A stretch of 14,356 nucleotides of DNA from Bacteroidales bacterium (GCA_004553485.1 SFLG01000041.1:1-14356); one strand, 5' to 3'. Positions 1 through 6,114 are shown, counted from the stretch's first letter. Translations and numbers: made by a program. The notes: generated by a model from the letters alone, not told the origin.

Positions 1-60
1 AAGCTGTTTGCGCCCCCTGTATTCCGCAATGAAAAGAAAGCGAAAGGATATTGGTTTTAG
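1..60 (+). CDS. 3' end of an upstream gene, partial
   Basis: Frame 1 is open from the window edge to a TAG at 58-60 and reads KLFAPPVFRNEKKAKGYWF. It is basic and aromatic, which would suit the C-terminus of a phage structural protein, but 19 residues are too few to identify a family. Frame 2 is also open for about 30 codons (to a TGA near 89), so the frame choice is uncertain. The position upstream of tail genes makes a head-tail or tail-tube protein plausible, by context only. Confidence 0.35.
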   Translation, partial: KLFAPPVFRNEKKAKGYWF

Positions 61-366
61 CACCCCGGTGCAGTTCGGCAGTCTGTGAAGCGTAGTCGCA
101 TGGGCCGTCTGTCGGTCATATCTGATTGGAGTTACGGCACGAGGCACTGATTTTCCACTTGCAAAGGTAGGACTGACCGCTCAACGCAAAACAAGCCGCC
201 GGATTTCCACGCAAATTTTTATAAATCTCCACCTTGCAGGTAGTATTTAACGCCACCGGCTTAAAATTTTGCTTGAAATTTTTGCTTCGCTCGCTTTCTC
301 AGTTCTCCCAATCATTGCAATGTAAAATCTAAAGTGCTTCGGCACATAACTCTAAATCAATCAGAT
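61..366. other. Intergenic spacer with small hairpins
   Basis: No credible gene is seen. The right half is AT-rich, with two near-identical AATTTTGCTT segments around 266-292. CATTGCAATG (313-322) is a perfect 10-bp palindrome. GTGC-TTCG-GCAC (334-345) forms a C(UUCG)G tetraloop hairpin 21 bases before the ATG at 367, probably in the mRNA leader of the next gene. I found no good plus-strand TAnnTTTG box. One minus-strand promoter candidate is listed separately. Confidence 0.5.
162..190 (-). promoter_or_regulatory. Possible leftward Bacteroidetes promoter
   Basis: On the minus strand this reads TTTG, 17 bases, then TACCTTTG followed by C. That is a full match to the Bacteroidetes -7 box TAnnTTTG with a -33 TTTG at a rather short spacing. 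Transcription would run left from about position 155, antisense to the partial gene at the window edge. No minus-strand gene is visible there, so it would serve an antisense RNA or be a chance match. Confidence 0.28.
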
Positions 367-609
367 ATGATACTTCCCGACAAACGACCCGTCCAGAGCG
401 ACTTCGCAAACCTCACAGACTACTCGCTCGAATGCCCCAAGGGCGCAAGAAAGTTCTTCGCTTTCATTCATTTCACAGATGAATCCACGTGTCTGTGGTC
501 TAACATCTTCACGTTCAACCGCACATACGCGCTGATGCTCGCCATCGAAAAATTCGGCGACTGCCTCGAATACGTCAGCAGCATCAATATCCACGAGCAG
601 GAGTATTGA
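367..609 (+). CDS. Small hypothetical protein, 80 aa
   Basis: The product starts MILPDKRPVQSDFANLTDY and ends in an acidic tail (HEQEY). It has no signal peptide, membrane segment or motif I recognise. It contains a run of aromatic residues (FFAFIHF) and looks like a small soluble globular protein. I start it at ATG 367. The longer GTG start at 334 falls in a UUCG-loop hairpin, and the extra N-terminus shows no support. It stands alone: a 306-base spacer precedes it and a strong terminator follows after 22 bases, so it is probably not co-transcribed with the tail genes. It could be an accessory (moron-like) gene carried within the structural region. Function unknown. Confidence 0.6.
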   Translation: MILPDKRPVQSDFANLTDYSLECPKGARKFFAFIHFTDESTCLWSNIFTFNRTYALMLAIEKFGDCLEYVSSINIHEQEY

Positions 610-631
610 ACGACCCTCGCTTCCTCTCCGC

Positions 632-660
632 AAAGCTCCGAGAAATCGGGGCTTTTCTTC
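632..660 (+). terminator. Intrinsic terminator after the 80-aa gene
   Basis: AAAGCTCCGA (632-641) pairs with TCGGGGCTTT (646-655) over ten base pairs, including one U-G pair that exists only in the plus-strand RNA. The loop is GAAA, a GNRA tetraloop. A U-rich tract (TTTTCTTCT) follows at once. It ends the small gene's transcript just before a new promoter. Confidence 0.75.
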
Positions 661-665
661 TGTCT

Positions 666-696
666 TTTGCCCGGTATGCGCATTACCGTACTTTCG
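666..696 (+). promoter_or_regulatory. Bacteroidetes-type promoter for the 719-2371 genes
   Basis: TTTG (666-669), a 19-base spacer, then TACTTTCG (689-696), one mismatch from TAnnTTTG. The start site would be near 703, giving a leader of about 16 bases to the ATG at 719. The -33 box sits in the U-tract of the terminator just upstream, so one unit ends as the next begins. Confidence 0.5.
672..688. repeat. Palindrome in promoter spacer, possible operator
   Basis: CGGTATGCGCATTACCG is a near-perfect palindrome (one inserted T) around ATGCGCAT. It fills the spacer between the -33 and -7 boxes, the place where a dimeric regulator would block or remodel polymerase binding. Its role is inferred from position only. 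Confidence 0.4.
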
Positions 697-718
697 CAGT
701 ACAATAATGCTCATACCT

Positions 719-1465
719 ATGCAGACAATAACCATCGACTTCCACGTGCCGCAAGGCTGGCACGAACTCGGCGACAAACAGCTGCGCTATGTCTACGAGT
801 TAATCGCGGCTGAACATTCAACCGACGAAATCAAGACCCTTTGCTTGCTCCGATGGAGCGACACAAAGGTTATAGGCCGTCAGGACAACGGCTCGTACCT
901 TCTGAAAAAAGGAAAAGTCCTTTTTGAAGTTACACCGCTGACGCTCGCCGAACTCCTTCCGGCGCTCGACTGGCTCTCCAATCTGCCGACCGTGCCGGTC
1001 CGCCTCTCGAAGATTAACCGACAGGCCGCGCTTCCGGCTGACTTCTCCGAAGTGCCGTTTGAAACGTTCATCATCTGCGATAACCTCTATCAAGGTTATC
1101 TCTCGACGCAGAACGATGAACTGCTCGACCAACTCGGAGCCACGCTCTATGGCAAGGCTATTGCCTTCAAGCCCCACGAGCGCATCAGCATCTTCTACTG
1201 GTTCGCCGCGCTCAAAGACTCTTTCGCGCAGAAATTCTCCGACTTCTTCCAACCCATAGCCGAGGCCGCCTCCGGCGGCAACCTGCTCGGCTCGTCCGCG
1301 ACCTCGGTAGAGGACGCTATGAACGCCCAAATCCGCGCCCTCACCAAAGGCGATGTCACGAAAGAGGCCGAGGTCCTCGCGCTCGATACTCACCGCGCCC
1401 TCACTGAACTTAACGCCCAGGCACGGGAGTATAAGGAACTCAACGCCAAACTCCAATCAAAATGA
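719..1465 (+). CDS. Conserved phage protein of the tail region, 248 aa
   Basis: The product begins MQTITIDFHVPQGWHELGD and is soluble: no signal peptide or membrane segment. It is mixed alpha/beta, with a helical, Ala-rich C-terminal third (about residues 185-248) that looks like a coiled coil and ends KLQSK. I chose ATG 719 over ATG 707 because the predicted transcription start is near 703 and the sequence from 719 starts directly with a beta-strand-like segment. It is the first gene of a tight cluster, overlapping the next by four bases (ATGA). I recognise no named family. Its place ahead of a gp10-like gene and the tape measure suggests a tail assembly or completion role; that is inference. 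Confidence 0.65.
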   Translation: MQTITIDFHVPQGWHELGDKQLRYVYELIAAEHSTDEIKTLCLLRWSDTKVIGRQDNGSYLLKKGKVLFEVTPLTLAELLPALDWLSNLPTVPVRLSKINRQAALPADFSEVPFETFIICDNLYQGYLSTQNDELLDQLGATLYGKAIAFKPHERISIFYWFAALKDSFAQKFSDFFQPIAEAASGGNLLGSSATSVEDAMNAQIRALTKGDVTKEAEVLALDTHRALTELNAQAREYKELNAKLQSK

Positions 1466-1953
1466 AACACTACGGACAATGGGATGCGGCTGCTTTCTTT
1501 GAAAGACTCGCCGCCACGAATATTCTTGCTCAAAAAGAGCACTTCATCTTCTGCCGTGTCAGCGGCTTGGAGGGCTTCGAGGAAGCCCTGGCGCAGATGC
1601 AGACGGCATCCGCTTTCGTGTGCGTCAGCGACATCGCCGACGGCTACACGGAACTCAATAACACGCCGAGGACACGGCGAGTCAAAACTGTTTTCCTCGC
1701 CATGCGCCACGCTGCCGAAGATATGGAAGCTCGCTCCGAGTGCATGGAAACCATGCGCGAACTGTTCCGGCAGTTCGCCTCGCAGCTTATTCTGGAGAAA
1801 ACGAGGCTCGAAGAAAATTGCATTTACATCGACCCCCGTATCACGTTCAACGAGATTGACTGTTACTTTTTCTCCGGCTGCGCCTGCGCTTATTTTCAAA
1901 TCGCAGTCGATTGCTACACCGATTTAAGATACAATGCCGATGAGTGGAAATGA
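1462..1953 (+). CDS. Tail-region protein, possibly tail terminator-like, 163 aa
   Basis: The start codon overlaps the stop of the previous gene (ATGA at 1462-1465), implying translational coupling. The product (MKHYGQWDAAAFFERLA...) is soluble, with a helical N-terminus and a C-terminal part (ITFNEIDCYFFSGCACAYFQ, then a strand to residue 163) that looks like beta-strands. Size, position just before a gp10-like gene, and a strand-rich end resemble phage tail terminator or completion proteins, but no diagnostic motif is visible and I assign no family. Its 3' end overlaps the next gene by 20 bases. Confidence 0.6.
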   Translation: MKHYGQWDAAAFFERLAATNILAQKEHFIFCRVSGLEGFEEALAQMQTASAFVCVSDIADGYTELNNTPRTRRVKTVFLAMRHAAEDMEARSECMETMRELFRQFASQLILEKTRLEENCIYIDPRITFNEIDCYFFSGCACAYFQIAVDCYTDLRYNADEWK

Positions 1954-2371
1954 TAACGAACAGCTTGAAGCCAGACGCAAGTATGTGACTGCCTTCAATG
2001 CAACGATGGTTAAGATATGGCGCGAGCAAATCGCGCTCCTCGGCGCGGTCGACACGGGGGCGCTCTACCGCTCGACGGTCGGCATCTCGATGACTGCCGA
2101 CGGCAAGTTCATCGACATTAATCTCGAACAGGCGTTCAACACCTACGGTTTGTTTGTCGATTACGGCACAGGCCGCAATACTCCGCGAGGGAATCCCGGC
2201 GACATCGGAAAAAGCAATGGCCGCAAGCGCAAGCGCTGGTTCTCTCGCAAATACTTCGCCTCGGTGATGAACATTCAGGAATTCTATGCTGACTCGCTCG
2301 GCCAGGAGTTCTGCCGGGCAGTCTCCAACGCGCTCAATCCCGACATCATGCGCCGCGCAGTCACTCTCTAA
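1934..2371 (+). CDS. HK97 gp10-like tail completion protein, 145 aa
   Basis: Two features of the HK97 gp10-like (neck or minor tail) family are visible: DTGALYRS at residues 40-47 followed by a strand, and YGLFVDYGTGR at 71-81, close to the YG.fve.GTg signature. After these comes a basic, flexible segment (GKSNGRKRKRWFSRKYF) and a C-terminal helix ending in the alternating pattern typical of the family. Length (about 130-150 aa) fits. Such proteins act at the head-tail junction and in tail completion. Starts at 1934 or 1940 are both possible; 1934 gives MPMSGND. It overlaps the preceding gene by 20 bases and is the last gene of this cluster, since a new promoter follows. Confidence 0.7.
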   Translation: MPMSGNDNEQLEARRKYVTAFNATMVKIWREQIALLGAVDTGALYRSTVGISMTADGKFIDINLEQAFNTYGLFVDYGTGRNTPRGNPGDIGKSNGRKRKRWFSRKYFASVMNIQEFYADSLGQEFCRAVSNALNPDIMRRAVTL

Positions 2372-2387
2372 GTGTACTTCTCGTGTC

Positions 2388-2419
2388 TTTTCGGACGCAA
2401 ATTCATAGCCATAACTTTG
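2388..2419 (+). promoter_or_regulatory. Promoter for the fibre-like gene
   Basis: TTTT (2388-2391), a 20-base spacer, then TAACTTTG (2412-2419), a full match to TAnnTTTG. The start site would be near 2426, leaving a leader of about 14 bases before ATG 2440. The -7 box overlaps the left arm of the inverted repeat at 2405-2415. Confidence 0.5.
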
Positions 2420-2447
2420 CCGTATAAAACAGCATCGTTATGGCTAT
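2405..2447 (+). promoter_or_regulatory. Inverted repeat enclosing the start codon
   Basis: ATAGCCATAAC (2405-2415) and GTTATGGCTAT (2437-2447) are perfect reverse complements, separated by 21 bases. The right arm contains the ATG (2440-2442). In a transcript read through from the upstream genes the start codon would be paired. A transcript starting near 2426 would lack the left arm and be open for translation. Confidence 0.55.
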
Positions 2448-3450
2448 TGATACAAAATCACTCACCGACATTATCACCGAGTTTCGCGCCCTGCAGTCCA
2501 AGGACGCAGTTTCTCCCGAATCTCTCGGCTACATCTTACAGCGCATAGTGGATTTGCTCGCCACTGCCGGAACGTCAGAGACCGTCAGCAACATCACAAA
2601 GTTGCTCGACGGATTTAAGGCCGCAGGTCAGGCCATCACCGCACTTTCGCAGGGTCAGGCCGACCGCAATCACATCTATGCCAACAAATCGACGGTAAAC
2701 CTCGCCACCGGCGCCGTTTCCGCGTCCTCCGAACTTTTCATCCAACAGGCCACGACCGAAAGGGCCGGTGCCATGCGGGCGCAGCAGGTCATCGACCTTA
2801 ACAGCGCCAAGAAATCAATCTCCGAACTGGAGAAATTGCTTTCCGCAGTTCAATCGGAGATTGCAGCCCTCAAAGGCTCGGCAGGTGACGGCACTGTTTC
2901 AGGCGGTCTGACGCCCATATCGGTTCAGACCGAGGGCGACCGTCTGTTTGTCATCGGAGCACGAAAGCTCCTTCAGGACGGCTACGTTCCATACCTGTTC
3001 CGTCTCACTCAGAAACGAAATCGCTTCGCCGCGAAAGAGTCCTCGCTTCTCGGCACAAAGAAATATTGTCGCCGACGCAAGGGCTGGAACCTGTACGGTT
3101 CCTGCTATACAGTCAAGGTTGAAGGCAACAAATTCTTGTTCAATACCTCAGCCAAATCTACGTTTACTATGCCTTCCGACAATTATTCAGACAGTCCCGA
3201 AACGCTGGTCGTTGAGCACGTCAAACAAGACGGTACTCCGACTGTCGCATGGGGGCGAAGTTGCGTTTCGCTCGTCTGCCACAACGATAAAACCAAGCGT
3301 AGAATGATAAGGCTGCGCTTCGCCATTGGCTTCGGCAAGCTGTTAACTCCGGGCAAAGGCCGTATAACGACGGCTAACCTCGTCAGCACACTGGCCGAGT
3401 TTGCCCTTATCTATGACCCTGCTTCCAAAACATGGGTTTTCGGAAAGTAA
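2440..3450 (+). CDS. Fibre-like phage structural protein, 336 aa
   Basis: The N-terminal 75 residues are helical. Residues 104-120 (ATTERAGAMRAQQVIDL) resemble the A-T-x-x-x-A-G-x-M-x-x-x-x motif common near the shaft of phage tail and head fibres, where chains trimerise. A short coiled coil follows (about 118-146, with ISELEKLLSAVQSEIAAL) and then a Gly/Ser linker (GSAGDGTVSGG). Residues 155-336 are strand-rich and basic in the middle (TKKYCRRRKGW), probably a C-terminal receptor-binding or anchoring domain, ending YDPASKTWVFGK. This order fits a small trimeric appendage protein. It has its own promoter and a leader hairpin over the ATG. The exact appendage is unknown and host binding is inferred. 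Confidence 0.6.
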   Translation: MAIDTKSLTDIITEFRALQSKDAVSPESLGYILQRIVDLLATAGTSETVSNITKLLDGFKAAGQAITALSQGQADRNHIYANKSTVNLATGAVSASSELFIQQATTERAGAMRAQQVIDLNSAKKSISELEKLLSAVQSEIAALKGSAGDGTVSGGLTPISVQTEGDRLFVIGARKLLQDGYVPYLFRLTQKRNRFAAKESSLLGTKKYCRRRKGWNLYGSCYTVKVEGNKFLFNTSAKSTFTMPSDNYSDSPETLVVEHVKQDGTPTVAWGRSCVSLVCHNDKTKRRMIRLRFAIGFGKLLTPGKGRITTANLVSTLAEFALIYDPASKTWVFGK

Positions 3451-3457
3451 TACCCCT

Positions 3458-3498
3458 ATAAAACAGATCGCCCACCCCGAGGGGTGGGAGGCTATCTG
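3458..3498 (-). terminator. Leftward intrinsic terminator
   Basis: In the minus-strand sense CAGAT, CCCACCC, a short loop, GGGTGGG and ATCTG form a two-part stem (plus-strand arms 3464-3468/3494-3498 and 3471-3477/3482-3488), followed directly by TTTTAT. On the plus strand the same hairpin is followed by GTAAAC, not a T-run, so it works best leftward. It may also slow read-through from the fibre-like gene. Confidence 0.5.
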
Positions 3499-3566
3499 GT
3501 AAACGGCCATGATCGCACCGAGGGCTATCTAACAAGCCACGCACAGGGATCGCACCGAGGGCTATC
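3466..3566. repeat. Three-copy tandem repeat A
   Basis: GATCGCACCGAGGGCTATC occurs exactly at 3511-3529 and 3548-3566 (37-bp period). A third, expanded copy at 3466-3496 keeps both ends (GATCGC and GGCTATC) but carries the GC-rich terminator stem in the middle. Each copy can fold on itself through its ends. The spacers are unrelated and vary in length, so this is not a CRISPR array. Confidence 0.75.
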
Positions 3567-3578
3567 CGGCATACGACA

Positions 3579-3649
3579 GAGGTATCACAGGTTCAATAGC
3601 TTGGTTTCACATCGTTGAGAGGTATTCGGTTCTGTTAGTATGGTTTCAC
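3579..3649. repeat. Two-copy tandem repeat B
   Basis: The units at 3579-3610 and 3619-3649 share GAGGTAT, GGTTC, a TAG, and an exact TGGTTTCAC at the end, with a 40-bp period. They lie next to repeat family A and, on the minus strand, form the 5' part of the candidate small RNA. Confidence 0.65.
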
Positions 3650-3660
3650 TTGTCAATACA

Positions 3661-3692
3661 CAAAGTTAGCACTTTTTCTTCACATATACAAT
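3661..3692 (-). promoter_or_regulatory. Leftward promoter of the candidate small RNA
   Basis: On the minus strand ATTG, a 20-base spacer, then TAACTTTG, identical to the -7 box of the promoter at 2412-2419. Transcription would begin near 3654 and run through the tandem repeats, away from the holin gene. Confidence 0.45.
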
Positions 3693-3721
3693 AGTTTAAC
3701 AATATAAAATTGCAGCAAAGT

Positions 3722-3937
3722 ATGAACTTTAAGAACCACAAATCAGCTATACAACTTTGCTCGGCAATTTTTCTCATTACGGTGGGCTGCGGCCTGCTGA
3801 TTGCCGGGTTCATTCTGCCCCCGTCGGGCGAAATCCACAACTCCGTCCTCGTTGCCTTCGGCGAAATTCTGACTTTCGCCGGAGCATTGTTCGGCATCGA
3901 CTATCACTATAAATACAAAGACCATGAGAAAGATTAA
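3722..3937 (+). CDS. Holin-like two-TM membrane protein, 71 aa
   Basis: A short basic N-terminus (MNFKNHK) leads to two hydrophobic segments at about residues 10-32 and 41-59, joined by a turn with PPSGE, and then a charged tail (YHYKYKDHEKD). Size, topology and position immediately before an amidase fit a small phage holin, which would form the inner-membrane lesions that release or activate the lysin. Holins are too diverse to name from sequence. ATG 3722 is preferred over the in-frame TTG at 3710. The gene overlaps the amidase start by 14 bases. No convincing promoter of its own is visible. Confidence 0.65.
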   Translation: MNFKNHKSAIQLCSAIFLITVGCGLLIAGFILPPSGEIHNSVLVAFGEILTFAGALFGIDYHYKYKDHEKD

Positions 3938-4334
3938 CCAAATCATCGTCCATTGCTCTGCTACGCCGGAGGGCAAGGACTTCACCGTCCAACAGATTGA
4001 CGCCTGGCATCGTCAGCGTGGCTTCCGCTGCATCGGCTATCATTATGTGATTTATCGTGACGGTTCAGTTCATCGTGGCCGTCCTGAAGACCGGGTCGGC
4101 GCACACTGCACCGGTCACAACGCGCACTCCATAGGTGTGTGCTACATCGGCGGCTGCGCATCTGACGGCAAGACGCCGAAAGATACCCGGACAGACGCTC
4201 AACGCGCTGCGCTCGTCAAGCTGCTTCGTGAACTGAAAGCAAAATACACGGTCGCCGCTATTCACGGCCACCGCGATTTTGCCAACAAAGCCTGTCCGTC
4301 TTTCGACGCCACTAAAGAATACGCCGCCTTATGA
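3924..4334 (+). CDS. Phage N-acetylmuramoyl-L-alanine amidase (endolysin), 136 aa
   Basis: This is a single-domain Amidase_2 / T7 lysozyme-type enzyme that cuts the bond between MurNAc and L-alanine in peptidoglycan. The zinc ligands are visible: H10 in IIVHCSATPEG, H116 in GHRDF and C124 in KACPSFD, the latter eight residues after H116 as in T7 lysozyme (H122, C130). K122 matches the catalytic lysine, and GYHYVIYRDG (38-47) supplies the family tyrosine. Length is close to T7 lysozyme (about 150 aa). There is no signal peptide or wall-binding domain, so export depends on the holin next door. It overlaps the holin by 14 bases and shares an ATGA with the next gene. Confidence 0.92.
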   Translation: MRKINQIIVHCSATPEGKDFTVQQIDAWHRQRGFRCIGYHYVIYRDGSVHRGRPEDRVGAHCTGHNAHSIGVCYIGGCASDGKTPKDTRTDAQRAALVKLLRELKAKYTVAAIHGHRDFANKACPSFDATKEYAAL

Positions 4335-4807
4335 TACGCTTCCGCACTTCCATTTTACTCTTTGTTATCGCCGCAACCACCTTCCTGGGCGGTTGCCGCT
4401 CCCACAAAGAAGCCGTCAATAACAAGTCGCTCAACAGCGACAGCATAGCACGGTCGGAACATCACCGCACAATCGCAGTGATTGACTCGGCTATCCGTAA
4501 TATTGATTTTAGCTTCGATACCCTGAAAATCAATATCGAGCGACCTGTGGAATACGCCGAGGCGCCGGAGATTATTCGCCTGACGGCAACCCGTGGGCGC
4601 GTCATCGACCGGCGGTGTGTTCATAGGGATAGTGTCGAAGCCTTCAATCGGCTTGATACGGTGGCCTATCATCAATCAGCCGCCGAGGCTTCGACGGAAC
4701 ACACCGCCACAACGCGCCTGTATAATCCGCCTGACGGCACAACGGTTCTGGTAATCGCGCTTGTCATCGCAGGTGTCCTGTTCTACGTTTGCTACCGCAA
4801 ACGCTGA
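4331..4807 (+). CDS. Putative unimolecular spanin lipoprotein, 158 aa
   Basis: The N-terminus has a basic start, a hydrophobic stretch (SILLFVIAATTFLGG) and Cys22 in an LGGC lipobox, so it should be lipidated after signal peptidase II cleavage. Residue 23 is Arg, not an inner-membrane retention Asp. Residues 23-136 are hydrophilic and periplasmic. The C-terminus is a membrane helix (about 138-154) followed by YRKR. A lipid anchor at one end and an inner-membrane anchor at the other is the architecture of u-spanins such as T1 gp11, which link the two membranes and fuse them once the wall is cut. Position right after the endolysin, with an ATGA overlap, fits. Sequence similarity to known spanins is not evident; the call rests on architecture and context. 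Confidence 0.68.
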   Translation: MIRFRTSILLFVIAATTFLGGCRSHKEAVNNKSLNSDSIARSEHHRTIAVIDSAIRNIDFSFDTLKINIERPVEYAEAPEIIRLTATRGRVIDRRCVHRDSVEAFNRLDTVAYHQSAAEASTEHTATTRLYNPPDGTTVLVIALVIAGVLFYVCYRKR

Positions 4808-4847
4808 TTATCATTCACTTCGAGAGTAAAGTTTTTTTCATAATTGG

Positions 4848-4885
4848 CAAAGCGAGTTGCCCGAGAGGGTAGCTCGTTTTGTTTG
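4848..4885 (+). terminator. Intrinsic terminator of the lysis cassette
   Basis: Positions 4848-4862 pair with 4867-4881 without a mismatch over 15 base pairs, closing a GAGA (GNRA) tetraloop. Three of the pairs are G-U and form only in the plus-strand RNA. The 3' arm runs into TTTTGTTTG. It ends the holin-amidase-spanin transcript. Confidence 0.75.
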
Positions 4886-4988
4886 TCGCGTTCATCTTTT
4901 CTGACCCACCCGGGTGGTGTCGGCCGTCAGCCATACAAACCTCCCTCCGTTCTCCGCTTGCTGCCTACATCCTTCCAAGCCCGAGCAT

Positions 4989-5027
4989 CGTTGGTCGAGG
5001 CTCTGCTTCGCTCCACTTCGACTAACG
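4989..5027 (+). other. 12-bp stem-loop with two G-U pairs
   Basis: CGTTGGTCGAGG (4989-5000) pairs fully with CTTCGACTAACG (5016-5027). Two pairs are G-U and would be A-C mismatches in a minus-strand RNA, so the stem is better as a plus-strand RNA. The loop is 15 bases. Confidence 0.55.
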
Positions 5028-5083
5028 ACCGCTGCGGCCTTCGGGTCGAGAGATTGCCGCCTCCGTCTCCATTATCGCTTCCT

Positions 5084-5203
5084 CCCGACACCGCTCCTGC
5101 GTCACGGTGTCGGGCCGCTATCATTGCGCCTACGACAGCAAACTCTCTTCAAAGGCTACTCCAACGCTTTATCCCGACTCCGTTCCTACGTCGCGGTGTC
5201 AGG
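5084..5203. repeat. Duplicated 31-nt hairpin module
   Basis: The modules at 5084-5114 and 5173-5203 match at 26 of 31 positions. Each has 10-nt arms (CCCGACACCG and CGGTGTCGGG in the first copy) around an 11-nt loop containing CCTRCGT. The first stem is perfect. The second has one mismatch plus one pair that is C-A on the plus strand but U-G on the minus strand. A looser relative with TGTCG/CGACA arms and CTGCGT in the loop lies at 5804-5828. Confidence 0.65.
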
Positions 5204-5669
5204 CGCGTCTCTATATCCTTTGCCCCGAAACCTCCGCTTGCTATTCCGGCTCGTAAGGACAGGCATCTTCACTCCGTCCTCCGGTCGGCGCACTGCCGCC
5301 GTCCGACACCATCCTCCCGCCCATAAGAGGACTGATGAACGCACGATGTTTAGCCAGTGGCACAGTCATTTACCGCCCATTCGGGCAAAGCGGATTATTC
5401 GCTCAGGGCGCATCGGCATACTCTCCGCCTACGCCACGATGTGAGGCTCCGAAGTCTATACCCGAACAGCCTCCGGCGCAGGGCAAGTGGGGGTCGGGAG
5501 ACAGCTCGACAAATCTTCACTGACTCCCTGGCTGCTCCGTTGCTCTCCGCGCCACCCCGGTTTGCTCTTTGTTCCGGCACAGCCTTCTCCACCTTTTCAC
5601 ATCGTCAGCTCCGGCAATGCCGACTCAACGCCCTTCGCACATTGATTATACGCCCAACCCCAGGCCCCT

Positions 5670-5692
5670 CTGTGTGGTGCGCCGATGCACAG
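5670..5692 (+). other. 7-bp stem-loop with wobble pairs
   Basis: CTGTGTG (5670-5676) pairs with TGCACAG (5686-5692). The two pairs next to the 9-base loop are U-G and G-U, possible only in a plus-strand RNA. Confidence 0.4.
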
Positions 5693-5731
5693 ACTCCGCT
5701 ACGGCTGTCGGCCAACCACTTCACTCACTCC

Positions 5732-5773
5732 GAGTTAGCCTACGGCTTAGGGCAAGGGCAGGTCGGCTAACTC
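5732..5773. other. Perfect 9-bp inverted repeat
   Basis: GAGTTAGCC (5732-5740) and GGCTAACTC (5765-5773) are exact reverse complements around 24 bases. The left arm can instead pair locally (AGCC-TAC-GGCT), giving two alternative folds. Confidence 0.5.
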
Positions 5774-5994
5774 TCAAACCGCAAGCGGATTTTAGAGACA
5801 GCCTGTCGCTTCACTGCGTTACACGACACCTGCCGTTTGCTCTAATCCTGATGTAGGCACTCCGAGTTCCCTGCGTTCCTTTGGCTGACAAGCCTTCCGC
5901 TACGCGCCGCATCGTCATCACCGCACATCGCCACGTCAAGCACCTCGTCTTGATTGCATCTGCGCCGAGGAAAAGCGGTGGCTGTCGTGAGCGA

Positions 5995-6017
5995 GGAAAT
6001 CCGCAAGCGGAATTTCC
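5995..6017. other. Stem-loop around CCGCAAGCGG
   Basis: GGAAAT-CCGC and GCGG-A-ATTTCC pair with one bulged A. The core CCGCAAGCGG also occurs at 5779-5788, where the outer stem is missing. Confidence 0.45.
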
Positions 6018-6114
6018 ACGCACACGGCAGCGATTTTACCGCGCAATGGGTTGGCTCTCTGCATATAGCGCGAGGGCAAGGAGGGCAAGAGGAAAAACGA
6101 GCGTCAGCGCGGTG

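Larger units (their letters stand above)
3458..3654 (-). ncRNA. Candidate small RNA with tandem repeats, about 200 nt
   Basis: A gene-free gap holds a complete minus-strand unit: a -33/-7 promoter at 3661-3692, a body made almost wholly of repeats, and a GC-rich hairpin ending in UUUUAU at 3458-3498. In the RNA sense, two imperfect copies of a unit starting GUGAAACCA come first and look unstructured. Three short hairpins follow, each with GAU-A-GC at the left base and GC-G-AUC at the right. The first two have a CCUCGGU loop; the third is enlarged and forms the terminator. It overlaps no gene. I recognise no Rfam family. A trans-acting regulator or decoy is possible, but function is unknown. 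Confidence 0.45.

Noticed and set aside
334..366. GTG start giving a 91-aa version of the small gene
   Set aside because: The GTG lies in a GTGC-TTCG-GCAC hairpin and the extra residues show no support; ATG 367 is simpler.
3466..3649. CRISPR array
   Set aside because: Only two or three copies, spacers of unequal length, two different repeat families and no cas genes.
4844..5444. Long open frames (160 and 176 codons) in the stem-loop region
   Set aside because: They overlap each other in different frames, are dominated by Arg, Ser and Pro, have no start signal or domain, and arise from low stop-codon density in pyrimidine-rich sequence.
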